Part shown: positions 18,840 to 28,433 of the stretch, piece by piece
Layout of the letters: every line of letters starts with the position of its first letter
How positions within the stretch are numbered: the stretch's first letter is position 1
NCBI GenBank assembly: GCA_032718475.1
Contig: JAUCBJ010003830.1
Coordinates: 1-34,469 of the forward strand
DNA: 34,469 nucleotides
Direction of reading: 5' to 3'
Source of the DNA: Nemertoderma westbladi
Taxonomy: Eukaryota > Xenacoelomorpha > Nemertodermatida > Nemertodermatidae
The notes under the pieces: model-generated
What the model was told of the DNA's origin: nothing
Database searches by the model: none
Seen by the model: only the letters and a program-made list of their open reading frames with translations
Made by a program: the position numbers and the translations under genes

Positions 18840-19345
18840 AACACCCCATAAAGTTAAGCCGACAAGCAATATTGGGAGCCACGAGATTGGGTAATCAACC
18901 AACTCGTGCCACCCCAACAAAATGGGAAGGAAACACACAATGAGGGTCAGGGGCCAAACCCCTAACCCAGAGAGAACAGGTGGAGTGAACGGGAACACTC
19001 CAAAGGGCGCCAACAAGGGTATCAACCAATCAGAGGGGGGAAAGGCATCGATTAGGTAGAGTAACAAGGCCAACCCGTGCAATATAGCCAGTTGGCAGTA
19101 ATCATTTCATTCAGTTATCCCAGTATCATATTGGTGCTAGTTAGGTTAGATAGTTTAGCTAGGGAAGGACCGGGACTTTAGTTACCGTATACCGCCTTCC
19201 GTGTACGACAATCCATATCTATATCTATATCTTTATACCGGTTATTATATACAACGAACGACACGAACTCATTTACTTTTCACACACAGCGGGGACGCGT
19301 AAACTAACACCGGATAAACCGGGATCCTTCCTGGATCCCGTCACA
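18761..19345 (+). repeat. LTR-like segment (candidate, 585 bp)
   Basis: The segment begins TGTAGCGC and ends CCCGTCACA, giving TGT...ACA termini as in retroviral-type LTRs. TTGCTTGGCAACATGGAGG directly follows and could hold a PBS. Only one copy lies in the window, and the five bases on each side (GGGAT, TTGCT) do not match. The inner palindrome GGGATCCTTCCTGGATCCC sits at 19321-19339, and (ATATCT)n at about 19212-19233. It may be the 3' LTR of the gag-like remnant, or a separate solo or truncated LTR. Confidence 0.3.
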
Positions 19346-19650
19346 TTGCTTGGCAACATGGAGGGGTAATCAATACACCGTTAATGACAATTTAACGGCC
19401 GACTTATTTTCGGGTTGGTTGTATTAATATTAGCATGTTTGTGGATTTGTTTATTTTTTGTAATTATTTTCAAATTTAATCAAAATTATCGTTTTAACCG
19501 GTTTTTTTATGTTGTATATTTTTATTTATAAATTACGACTCTACCTCGAGTGGGAATATTGAGTTACTTTATATAAATTTGCTAGTGTTAGACGTAGAAT
19601 GAAATAAAATGTTTCTTCATTTTTAATTCGACGAATTATATTCTCTGAGT
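19346..19650. other. Non-coding stretch, nothing recognised
   Basis: AT-rich sequence between the LTR-like segment and the small ORFs. No frame is supported. Confidence 0.4.
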
Positions 19651-19863
19651 ATGCCGAAAGCTAGCCATCCTTGGTCTCCATGGTTACCAATAGACCACAC
19701 GTGGTATTACCATAGAAACGAGGCGCCACCATTGGCAATCCGAGAGAACACGACTGCAGGGGAAATCATGACATATATCTACCGACACACTGGCAACAAT
19801 AATGTTCTAGAACTTTCGCAACGATATGACGCTTCTACCTACAGAATACCGCTGGATTCCTAA
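19651..19863 (+). CDS. Unrecognised 70-aa frame
   Basis: ATG 19651 to TAA 19861-19863. The product is rich in aromatic residues (WSPWLPIDHTWYYH) and has protein-like composition, but I recognise no family. A second coding-like frame begins about 50 bases downstream in another frame, so the two may be exons or frame-shifted parts of one gene or dead element. There is no signal peptide or membrane segment. Confidence 0.3.
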   Translation: MPKASHPWSPWLPIDHTWYYHRNEAPPLAIRENTTAGEIMTYIYRHTGNNNVLELSQRYDASTYRIPLDS

Positions 19864-19897
19864 ACAAATCGAGGCGAAAATATAAAACGACAACCGA

Positions 19898-20191
19898 CAC
19901 CAGACGCGCGACTATGGGGTTTATTTCGACGAGAAGTTTGGGAAGTTTAAATCCTACGGAGATATGCGGCAGCATCTGTCTGCGAACCACATCGAGTGGG
20001 TGAGTGACACAGCTGGACGAGGTACCCGGCCCTACACGTCGGTTTACCGGAGGAGTTTCAACCGAGTCTCGTCTGTAACCCCGGATACAACCGCGGGGAT
20101 ATCGCTTGATATCCCTCCTGTATTCCGGGTCGCCACCTCGGAATCATTCCGACCCCACTCCCGCTTCCCCCGTGTCTACCCGACCCCGTAG
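19898..20191 (+). CDS. Unrecognised coding-like frame, about 97 aa
   Basis: The frame is open through DYGVYFDEKFGKFKSYGDM, ATG at 19964 and on to TAG at 20189-20191. The stretch before the ATG already looks coding (alternating aromatic and charged residues), which suggests that the real start is upstream, perhaps spliced to or frameshifted from 19651-19863. The last 40 residues are Pro/Ser/Thr/Arg-rich. No known motif is visible. Treat it as a partial or broken gene. Confidence 0.3.
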   Translation, partial: HQTRDYGVYFDEKFGKFKSYGDMRQHLSANHIEWVSDTAGRGTRPYTSVYRRSFNRVSSVTPDTTAGISLDIPPVFRVATSESFRPHSRFPRVYPTP

Positions 20192-21017
20192 TCAGGGCGA
20201 CTGATCGCTCGAAATATATCCGGGTTGGTATTACAGCTCCTGATTCCGGTTCATTTAGGACTCCTCTTCGCTCCCTCGCTTTGGCACAGGAACCGTTCCA
20301 GAAACCCAATAACTGGCGATATTCAAACTGAGGCGTTAAAATATAATAGGATTTATTTGTATATTATTAGGTAATAAAGAAGTTTAATTAACAATTAATT
20401 TGTTTAATTATATCAGCTGATTTTGAAAAGCCCAAATTTTGCTCTCGGACCTCCTCCGACGTTCTCAAAATGTTTCTATAAAATATATTAGGTAATATTA
20501 GGCAGACAACAACTGATACGGATGTTGAAATATTTAAGGCAACACTTATGACCTTAACTAAGGTTGATTTATATGCAACCGGCCCCTCCTGGTCTAACAG
20601 CAAGTTAAGTAAATAAAGTTAAGTTATTTCAACTATAATTTATTAATATATTGTAAATATTAACCAAACATAAACCAATAACCCATAACCATCACACATA
20701 TAAACTGGTAACATATACAGTAGCAGAATAGCCAAGATTCAGTCTCTTCTAAAACTTATTGGGAATTCAAACTGTAAAATAAATAATAAAAACGTTAAAG
20801 TAAATTATTTTATAGTAAAAAACTATATTTATTCCGGAACTCATTATTATTAATCAGGAACTTTTCAATCAAATATATTATTATATTTTATTTATATTTT
20901 AATATTTTTTATAATTAATTTTTTACATTATATATTTTATAATTAAATGTAAAAGTTAGTTTTCAACGCAACTCTATTGAAATTATTTAGTAATTTTATA
21001 TAAAACTTACAGTTTTA
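20192..21017. other. Intergenic, 3' flank of the fibrinogen-related gene
   Basis: The left part is moderately GC-rich without a credible frame; from 20340 on it is very AT-rich. A minus-strand AATAAA (TTTATT on plus) at about 20828-20833 lies roughly 190 bp downstream of the gene's stop and could be its poly(A) signal. Confidence 0.4.
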
Positions 21018-21674
21018 CTAAATCAAAATCTTCATTTCAACTCGAGAAGCCGGATTCCATTCAGTAAAAGAACCCCAACAAGGTCCTTTCTTATCCCCCG
21101 CACCATATTCTCCGTTCAAGTTACTGTACCCGCAGCGCCTGTACCACCACGACCCAGTACGTTCTACGGCGCAGTTGGAGCCCCACCCGTCATTATCGCG
21201 GTCTTTGGTAGAGAATGGATACCCGTTGGAATACTCCAATGAGTCACCAGCAGTACCATGGTAACCGGATACATTTAGGCGATAATTAGTTGCAGCTGAT
21301 CCGACAGAGAAGTTGTTGTATTCCGCGTATTTGTGTTCGTTGTTGTAATCCACCCTCTCCCATCTATCATCACCACCACCACCTTTATATCCCTTTCCAG
21401 TGAACCACAAATCGACTCTCAACTTCACCCCGCCTTTACTCACATTGTGGATCGTCTCCAACCCCAACCAAAAGTTGGTATTCGGGTCGCCAAATCCTTC
21501 AACATATTCATCCCAGTTGCGATAGAAGTCAACAGATCCATCAACTCTTTGTTGAATCTTTAGCCCATCTTTCTGCTTTATTAGCCGAGGAGCCATTAGC
21601 TGATACTGTGTAATGGATGAATTCACTATCTCTGTATCATGTAACATGGAAACGAACTCTTTCAACTCTGTAAC
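21018..21674 (-). CDS. Exon 4: fibrinogen C-terminal domain
   Basis: This exon is 657 nt, 218 codons plus TAG, starting right after the acceptor TTCCTAACAG. It opens with V-T-E-L-K-E, a further echo of the coiled-coil repeat, and then holds nearly the whole fibrinogen domain. Three cysteines are present (NCA, RRCGY, GPCW). The pair around NCA and RRC corresponds to the conserved C-terminal disulfide. Confidence 0.88.
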   Translation of the reverse strand, partial: VTELKEFVSMLHDTEIVNSSITQYQLMAPRLIKQKDGLKIQQRVDGSVDFYRNWDEYVEGFGDPNTNFWLGLETIHNVSKGGVKLRVDLWFTGKGYKGGGGDDRWERVDYNNEHKYAEYNNFSVGSAATNYRLNVSGYHGTAGDSLEYSNGYPFSTKDRDNDGWGSNCAVERTGSWWYRRCGYSNLNGEYGAGDKKGPCWGSFTEWNPASRVEMKILI

Positions 21675-22804
21675 CTGTTAGGAAATATTATTAATTGAAA
21701 TTGTTTATTAAATTCTGTAAATCCTCTGCACACATCTGATCAGTGGTTGCGTTGGAGTTCTCTAGGGAAATCATTAAACGCCGGCATTTCGACCCAACAT
21801 ATAGAGCAATTAAATACTAACTATATTACGTCGTTGCCCATAAAATAGCACATTATAGCGTTACGGCACGAGTGATTTTGTTTAGTGAAATAATAAAACG
21901 AGGGCCGTAAAAGATTTAATGTGGTAATTAGGAACAATGGCGAATCTAATATTATTTATTTGTGGGAAATTATTTGTAGTTTTGCACTTAAAACTTTCTA
22001 TAACAACCTAATAATGACGCGGTGACGTACTGGATATACTGAAATACATAGTAAATGTATGGCGTAGGGACATACTGAGAAATAATGTCGCACTCCGATA
22101 TAAAGTTAGGAAATATGTCGTCCTGGCGATTTGGTAGTGCGAAATTAATTCCACACAAATAAATAAAAACATAATAATAAAACTGAAGGACTTCAACACG
22201 GCAAATAATTATGTTACAAATGATTACTGGTTAAGAAACTAACATTGTTCTTTAGCTCATTATTTACATCGACTTGGTTAGTTAGCTTTGTATTTATATC
22301 GTTTACTTGGTCATTCAACCGAGTAATATTTCCCTTCAACTCTGTAACCTGCGTTAGGAAATATTTTTATAAATTTTTATTAATTCAACTCGCTTACAAT
22401 ATCTATGAAGTCGTATGAAGTTAAATTTAACAAATAATTATGTTACAAATAATTACTGGTTAAGAAACTAACATCGTTCTTTAGCTCATTGAGTTGGTTA
22501 GTTAGGTTTGTATTTAAACCTTCTACTTGGTCATTCAACCGAGTAATATTTCCCTCCAACTCTGTATTTTGTTCTTCCGGCTCTGTAACCTGTTAGGAAA
22601 TATTTTTATAACTTTTATAAATTGAACTCAACTTTGTCACCACTTACAATATCTATGAAATCGCATGAAATTACATTTAAAATAATAATTTAAAATAACT
22701 AATAAACTTACATTAATGGCTCCACATTGTCCATCATTTGCCTGTAATAATAAATAAATTATAAATAGCTCTGCCGTACAATGTAAAAAGACCGTAAGTG
22801 GCAT
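21018..22804 (-). CDS. Secreted coiled-coil fibrinogen-related protein (4 exons, about 323 aa)
   Basis: Reading the minus strand, four exons join in phase 0: 22804-22712, 22589-22473, 22348-22244 and 21674-21018. Each internal boundary has a GT donor and an AG acceptor. The product has a signal peptide, two heptad-like segments for oligomerisation and a C-terminal fibrinogen domain, the layout of ficolin-, tachylectin- and FREP-type lectins that bind sugars or microbial surfaces outside the cell. The C-terminal domain shows DGSVDFYRNWDEYVEGFG, NFWLGLETIH, GTAGDSLEYSNG, the calcium-loop-like DRDNDGWGSNCA and WWYRRCGYSNLNGEY. The usual N-terminal fibrinogen cysteines (VYCDM region) are not visible in the last exon, and the GGWTV motif is replaced. 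A minisatellite begins about 200 bp upstream. The function is inferred from the family only. Confidence 0.85.
22244..22348 (-). CDS. Exon 3: coiled-coil segment (35 aa)
   Basis: 105 nt, phase 0 at both ends. The acceptor is CCTAACGCAG and the donor AACAAT|GTTAGT. The peptide VTELKGNITRLNDQV and the following TKLTNQ-NNELKNN show a hydrophobic residue every three or four positions. It contains the possible N-glycosylation site NIT. The exon and its flanking intron are homologous to exon 2. Confidence 0.75.
22473..22589 (-). CDS. Exon 2: coiled-coil segment (39 aa)
   Basis: 117 nt, phase 0, with acceptor TTCCTAACAG and donor AACGAT|GTTAGT. Most of it duplicates exon 3 (GNITRLNDQV, NLTNQLNELKN), with an extra PEEQNTELE insert near its start. 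The intron sequence after both exons (GTTAGTTTCTTAACCAGTAA) is shared, so exon and intron were duplicated together, about 241 bp apart. Confidence 0.75.
22712..22804 (-). CDS. Exon 1: signal peptide
   Basis: ATG at 22804, followed by MPLTVFLHC and the hydrophobic run ELFIIYLLLQA, then ANDGQCGAIN up to a consensus donor AAT|GTAAGT. Cleavage near LLQA or just after is plausible. An alternative reading uses TTATTACAG inside it as an acceptor for a 30-nt exon, but the signal-peptide reading needs no additional exon. Confidence 0.65.
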
Positions 22805-22998
22805 TTTTTCAAAATTCACTTTTTCTGGGTCTAAAAAATGCGCTCTATCTAATGGTATAATCGAGAACACCGTATCCACTATACATAGTTGTCGAGATAT
22901 GCAATGTAGAAAGGCCGTAAGTCACAACATGTGTATAGTGTTACAAAGGAAAAAGACCGCAACTATTTAAATTACAAAAACGGTATATGTAATAACAA
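22805..22998. other. 5' flank of the fibrinogen-related gene with a recurring short motif
   Basis: The motif CAATGTARAAAGRCCGTAAGT (plus strand) occurs at 22779-22799 and 22902-22922, a weaker form occurs near 22953-22970, and another beyond the minisatellite at about 34309. One copy lies inside exon 1. No separate gene is seen here. Confidence 0.45.
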
Positions 22999-23373
22999 TA
23001 CAATGTAGTAACTTACAATGTAGTAACCAATGCCAATATATTCCTATACAGTACAGGTAGGCCACGTACTCTCTTACAATGTAGTAACCAATGCCAATAT
23101 ATTCCTATACAGTACAGGTAGGCCACTTTGTACTCTCTTACAATGTAGTAACCAATGCCAATATATTCCTATACAGTACAGGTAGGCCACTTTGTCCTTC
23201 TTACAATGTAGTAACCAATGCCAATATATTCCTATACAGTACAGGTAGGCCACTTTGTCCTTCTTACAATGTAGTAACCAATGCCAATATATTCCTATAC
23301 AGTACAGGTAGGCCACTTTGTCCTTCTTACAATGTAGTAACCAATGCCAATATATTCCTATACAGTACAGGTA
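22999..23373. repeat. 63/64-bp minisatellite, left part (6 units)
   Basis: Six units, each containing GTAACCAATGCCAATATATT and CCTATACAGTACAGGTAGGC. Units differ by TTTGTCCTTCTTACAATG (63 bp) or TTTGTACTCTCTTACAATG (64 bp); the first unit lacks TTT (CCACGTACTC). The array stops abruptly at ACAGGTA|CCCAGTG where the DNA transposon begins, and resumes in register at 30404. Confidence 0.97.
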
Positions 23374-23395
23374 CCCAGTGAAAAATGTTAGTGCG
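23374..23395 (+). repeat. Left terminal inverted repeat
   Basis: 22 bp beginning CCCAGTGAA and ending AGTGCG, matching the inverse of 30382-30403 at 19 of 22 positions. Confidence 0.85.
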
Positions 23396-23640
23396 TTTCA
23401 AATGCGTTGCGCGCTCTAAGTGCGATAAATATGCGTAGTGGTTTTTAGAAACTTCACCTAAGTGTGAAGCAAGTGGGTATTCAATGCGTAGTTACTACAA
23501 TTTATTATCATGTGGAACATGTGTGTAACATGTTTGAGTTTTTATGATAATATGTGTGATAGTAAAGTGCGTTCCAGGTGAGTTTAAAGCGTCTCTATAA
23601 CTATGTAATATGTCTGTATGTGTGTTGGAAATTGAGACCC
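23396..23640. repeat. Left subterminal (A/G)TGCG-rich region
   Basis: ATGCG or GTGCG occurs repeatedly (for example 23402, 23419, 23432, 23489, 23568), together with GTGTG variants. Such dense short motifs next to the TIR are a typical transposase-binding layout in CACTA elements. Confidence 0.6.
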
Positions 23641-23799
23641 ACATGGGTTTAAACTGTTACAATTTACAGTATATGTTACACAGTACAATGCTTCCATAGG
23701 CCTGACATTACTGTAGGGCCTATAGCTGTATGTCACACCACAGCACCAGACATGTTAGAAACTGCCCTCCTGCTGACATGACAGACTGCCATTATGCCT

Positions 23800-24200
23800 G
23801 GATGTGTCTCTTACCCTTCTGCCCTTACCCTACTGGCAGACTGGCTACTGCTGTACTGCCAGAGTGCCGTATCAGCTTACTGACTTGTTTACACTTACTG
23901 ACTTCTGGACTTACAGTCTGACAGTACACAGTACTGCCAGACTACAGTCTGGCAGTCAGGCAGTACGGTAGCCTAAGTCAGTAAGTAACAGGCTGACATA
24001 CCTTCCTGCCTTCTGTTTAATTGTATTAGGCCTACTGCAGTACTGTATTACAGTAATCCTATAATCTGTTAGGCCTAATACAGTAATACAGTAATCAGGT
24101 AATAGTGTTGTACTGGCAGACTGGCTTCCGGTCAGCAGGCAGCAGCGTACCGTACTACCGGCTGACCGGTCAGCCGGAAGTTGTAAATTCAACTCTAAAA
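23800..24200. repeat. CAGTA/CTGCCAG-rich region with palindromes
   Basis: This stretch is dominated by recurring CAGTA, CTGACAG and CTGGCAG words. The clearest palindrome is CTGCCAGACT (23934-23943), two bases, then AGTCTGGCAG (23946-23955). TTAGGCCTA-type palindromes recur at 24026 and 24069. No frame is credible. Confidence 0.55.
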
Positions 24201-24719
24201 TGGCAGGAGGCGCAGAAGGCCCCCAAGACGTGACATAAGGGGTGTTTTTATTGTTTTTATGGATGTAACTCAAAAAATTAACCGTCATTACCGGTACCGA
24301 TGGAATAAAAACTTTCACCGACGGGCAGACGGGAACACTTTTTTTAAAACATTTTAAGTGATTACATTTGCAAATTAGATGAAATACTACGGGTATTTAT
24401 TAGATGTAGGCCTATTTAATTACAGAATTACCGCTGAATGTCATATGTCATAATTCAGTTAGGTACAATGGCAAAATCTGGCACCCTCAAAAGTTGCCAC
24501 ATATGGCAATGTATATTGCCAAATCTGGCAACTTTTGGTTTTTCTAATTTTCGCACGCCCAGAAGCAAAATGGCATTTTGGAATTTTACAGTACATTGAT
24601 TTAAAAAACCTAGGTGCTCAAGTTTCCGATTATGATTAGTTTACCTGAGTCGGGGGTCGCTGTTTGACAGTCTTTTTATATTCAGATATTATATAGATCC
24701 CTTTTTTTAAATACTGGTA

Positions 24720-26430
24720 ATGGCTTCACGCTCTCAGGCATTCAGAAAGAGAAAAAGGGAGGTTGATGTTGAAATATGTGAAGCTTTAAATTCCACAAAC
24801 AAAATCGGCAAGAACAGCATTCCTGTGCCTACTGCTATTTCTACTACTGATGTTGCTGTAACTTCTGAAAATGATATATTAGCAGGTAGTGATAGTTTCG
24901 AAGTTTCTGAAGATCAAGAAAGTCTTCCAAAAAATAATGATACTTCTCGTAGTAGTCTCAGTGACATTAATGATTCTGATTCGTCTGATTGTGACAGTGA
25001 CTTTAATTCTGATTTTAACTTGTATCAGGATGATGTTGAAATTGAAAATATGTGCTCCAAAACTAAAGGAATATGTTGTACATTACTAAAGTGGCTTTCT
25101 AAAAATAGTTCAGTGTCTGAACGATGTTTTTCTGAACTTCTCGTCATTTTAAAAGATGCAGGTCATCCCTTACTACCATCAACTGCACGAACTCTTAGAG
25201 TCCATCACATGATTAAGGGTCGCACTGCACAGGTATACGCATGCGCCGGTGGTTGCATGATGTTTTGTGGTATACCTGATGATTATTATGAACTTCCTAT
25301 CATAATCAACATTGATGGAACTCCATTGACAAAGTCGTCAAATACTTCATTCTGGCCAATTTTAGGTGCAGTGTTCAACAGACTAGATATTCCTGTGTTT
25401 GTCATTGCTCTTTGGGCAGGTAGACTCACAAAGCCTCAAAATGTTTCAGAATATTTAAAAGAGTTTGTCGATTATATTGTTCACAATAACTTAACCATCA
25501 AACTATTGATTGGGGATATACCTGCACGAAGTATGCTTTTAGGAATTAAGGGGCACTCAGGTTATTCTGCCTGTAATTATTGTACTATATATGGTGCTCG
25601 AAATGAAGAAAATTCGAAGAATATATTTCCAGGAGTTGGGTTTGCTTCTAGAAAAGATGCTGACTACTTAACCATTACAGACTCAGAACATCAAAGAATA
25701 TGTATTTCGAATTTGATTGAGTTATTCTATATGAATTTCTACCAACACGCTATTTTACTCACTTAATGTCTCTCCACATAGCATTAAGAATTTTAGTTTC
25801 CCCCACTCTGTCAGGTGACATACTTTATACTGTTATACGAATTATGCCAAACAGCTTATTCTAAAATTTCATGAAAATACCGCAGATTTATATTCATCAT
25901 CTATGTATACATTTAACTTCCATTTACTCACCCATTTAGTCGACTTTGTCTTACTCTACGGACCATTAGATGCTTGGAGTGCATTTAGGTTTGAGTCCTA
26001 TATGTCTATTCTGAAAAAGCGTTCAAAATCTAAACGCTTAGATTTGTTACTCCAGGAAGCTGCAGGAAAGTATTTAAGTGATACATCTATGCTACTTGAA
26101 GCTTCTGGCAGTGCAGATACTGAGTCATCTTTTAAGCACTCATATCCTGTGAAAAAAGGATCTTGCATAATGTTTGATAAAACAATTTTACTTATTGATT
26201 CTGTATCTAGCAACTGTGATTCCGACTCCATTACAGTTAATGCATACGAACTTAAACTAGTAGCTAATATCTTTGTTCTACCGTGTGTAAGTAGTGGATA
26301 TGGTGAAGGGTTTTACCAGCCCAGCTCGAAACATTCTAAATTTTGCTTAGATAAATATAAATGGTGCATATGTTTTCCAACAATGTATAAAGGGTACAAT
26401 GTTTTCTATGTAACAGTTTTGTGTAACTGA
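24720..26430 (+). pseudogene. Tnp2-like CMC transposase, internally damaged
   Basis: ATG 24720 opens a 348-aa frame. After a Ser/Asp-rich N-terminus it has IDGTPLTKSSNTSFWPIL (D199 of the frame), then ALWAG and IGDIPARS (D266), then KGHSGYSACNYC. These are the characteristic Tnp2-family blocks. The frame stops at 25766. Coding similarity continues in another frame with LMSLHIALRIL at about 25767-25800, and in a third frame from about 25846 (YAKQLILKFHEN) through HLLTHLVDFVLLYGPLDAWS, to 26430. The block that should link the halves and carry the DPMH-type motif and further catalytic region is missing, so I infer a deletion plus two frameshifts. The N-terminal fragment could still be expressed. 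Confidence 0.75.
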
Positions 26431-26515
26431 ATGTTCTAACTTAACTAACTAAATGTTCTAACTTAACTAACTTAATGTTCTAACTTAACTAACATCTTTT
26501 TAATGTTCCAACTTG
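26424..26515. repeat. Short tandem repeat, about 24-bp period
   Basis: AATGTTCTAACTTAACTAAC occurs three times in a row, followed by the partial copy AATGTTCCAACTT. It starts at the transposase stop and separates the two transposon genes. Confidence 0.85.
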
Positions 26516-26594
26516 GTTTAACTTCATGTTCAGTGTTCAGTTCATGTTATGGTCAGTTCTTTAAAGTACAGTCAATCCTTTGTTTCATACTAAA

Positions 26595-27527
26595 ATGGAT
26601 ACCGGTAACTATGAAGATGTAATTGTCTATTGTAGGGACGATAGTAGCTTTTTCTCCGTATCATTGCCTGGTGATGTTAAAGACTATGATCCAGACTCCC
26701 CTAAGGTTGATGGAGGTGAATATATGGTGATATATGACGGTCAATATTGCAAGTGTCAAGTACTTACTCACGGATTTCTCGGGGAAGAAGAGTTTATTGT
26801 AATTCTTAAGAAAGCACGGGAAATGAAGTCTCATGGGCATAATTTTAAAACTATCTTTAACTCAACACCGCGTGTTGTAGTTCGTGGTTTGGATTCTCGC
26901 AAGCGCCTCCACTTTGTTTCTTACAAGAAGCTCGGACCGCCAGTGCCTTCTTCGGATGATGAGTCTAACATAGTCAAGAGGCGACATATTCAGTCGCAGG
27001 TTGGTCCAACTCAGGTTGGCCCTACCCAAGATATGCCCATTTCAAGCGGTGGCTCTCAGAATGACTTGCGATCTGACGCAGTTCCAATTACCCCTCCTGG
27101 TCCCTATGGTCAGTCAGTTTCTACCCCTTCTTGTAAAGAAAATGATTTATCGTCAATGGTTTTAAAAAGGAATGCTACTACCGGTACTTCCACCTCCACA
27201 CCCTACAATATTGAAGCTCTTACAGAAAGGGAGCTAATTGAAGCAGTTTTTAAGCTGCAGAAGAATAACAGATCATCTTTATTGGAACAGGGCGCAAAGA
27301 TAAGTTCATTAAAACGTGATGTGAAGACGTTAGCTGCTGCCGTCGTAAACACTGTTACCGGTAACTCTGGTGTGTCTGCCACGCCCTGTCCAGGTACCAC
27401 CCGTTCCTTTGAATTCCAAAAGGCATCTAATAAAGATGATATGGAGATGATACTGAAACAACCACATATTTTGGAGTATCTCAAGCTACAAGGAGCTACT
27501 GCGGAATTGTATCTCACGACAACTTGA
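26595..27527 (+). CDS. Second CMC-transposon gene, main exon (about 310 aa)
   Basis: The start is ATG 26595 (MDTGNYEDVIVYC). The N-terminal 100 residues are compact and acidic (PDSPKVDGGEYMVIYDGQYC, FLGEEEFIVIL), the middle is Ser/Thr/Pro/Gln-rich, and a heptad-like segment near residues 210-255 (ELIEAVFKLQKNNRSSLLEQ and on) suggests dimerisation. I do not recognise a family; a BEN- or DUF4806-like C-terminus is possible but not shown. Its position inside the TIRs, downstream of the transposase on the same strand, makes it the probable accessory protein that could bind the subterminal repeats. The frame runs to TGA at 27525-27527, but downstream exons are likely, so the true 3' end may be spliced. 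Confidence 0.6.
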   Translation: MDTGNYEDVIVYCRDDSSFFSVSLPGDVKDYDPDSPKVDGGEYMVIYDGQYCKCQVLTHGFLGEEEFIVILKKAREMKSHGHNFKTIFNSTPRVVVRGLDSRKRLHFVSYKKLGPPVPSSDDESNIVKRRHIQSQVGPTQVGPTQDMPISSGGSQNDLRSDAVPITPPGPYGQSVSTPSCKENDLSSMVLKRNATTGTSTSTPYNIEALTERELIEAVFKLQKNNRSSLLEQGAKISSLKRDVKTLAAAVVNTVTGNSGVSATPCPGTTRSFEFQKASNKDDMEMILKQPHILEYLKLQGATAELYLTTT

Positions 27528-27563
27528 GTGTTTAATGACCAAAGAATTTGCGAAATCCACTAG

Positions 27564-27741
27564 CTACACTGGCAGGTCTACGATAAAAGGCGTCGAACGC
27601 AACTCACTTGTCTGCTTGTTGACATGGGCGTTGTAGCACTTTTAAAGAAGGCTAACTGCGATCAACAGGAGTACACAGTCAGCAATCTCGAGAAATATAT
27701 CAAGTTGGCCCTACATTCCTATGTGGATACAAGGCGATCCA
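27564..27741 (+). CDS. Probable downstream exon of the second transposon gene
   Basis: This segment is open after an in-frame TAG that can serve as acceptor (CCACTAG|CTAC; alternatively GGCAG|GTC at 27576). It encodes a basic stretch followed by LLVDMGVVALLKKANCDQQ and a helical NLEKYIKLALHSYVDTR, and ends at GATCCA|GTAAGT. The join to the main exon is not resolved. Confidence 0.45.
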
Positions 27742-28299
27742 GTAAGTACATAATTGAATAATCCATTATTATTTTATTTTATATTATATTAAATATTATA
27801 TATTAAATATTATTCTATATTTTATATTTCCTTCTATTGAATTATTATGGTGATGAAGTTGGAAATGTGGCAAGGTTGATGTGTGGACTTTGCGCTGCAC
27901 GTGAAGATTACCAAAACGAAAATACCCTAATACCCGTATGAAGTTTCCCAGGCGGTTTTGGAAGTTGGTAGAAAACACCACAGTTGCCTAATGATAGTGA
28001 ATGGTTCAAACTTCTTTCTGATTTATATAATTTTTCGTTGGCAAATTAACTGGATGTCCACTTCACATGGGCATCTAGTCAGTCCATTAATTAAAATTAC
28101 CACCAATGTAGTCTAATCAAGAAATAAATCGAAATCAACAGAATAAACTTCGAGATCATTGATTGGATATTTTTTTATATCCGGTCCGCGAATGTACTGT
28201 AAAGTATTTATTTTTAACTTTCTTTTAACTTCACTTTTACAAACAAAGCGGGTTATCGGTATTTTAAAGAAAATAATTGTTTTAATATTTTTTTTCCAG
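27742..28299 (+). other. Intron of the second transposon gene
   Basis: 558 bp, beginning GTAAGT and ending in a T-run and TTTTTTCCAG. AT-rich throughout, with no coding signal. Donor and acceptor phases agree (phase 1 on both sides). Confidence 0.55.
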
Positions 28300-28433
28300 A
28301 AAAGGATTACAAGGGGGGCGTTGGAGTCGAAGGTGAAGGTTGGGATGGCCGTTCAACGCCGCAGGAGCTCTATAGCTCAGATATGGAGGAGATGGAACGC
28401 TTAAACGCGCAAGAACGTGTGCAGGAAGAGTGA
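28300..28433 (+). CDS. Probable last exon of the second transposon gene
   Basis: In the frame dictated by the donor at 27741 it reads KDYKGGVGVEGEGWDG, then TPQELYSSDMEEMERLNAQE, and stops at TGA 28431-28433. The acidic, Glu-rich tail and matching intron phase support it. Confidence 0.5.

Noticed and set aside
20388-20603. Minus-strand 71-aa frame with a hydrophobic stretch
   Set aside because: It begins on TTG rather than ATG and has no family match; probably random in AT-rich sequence.
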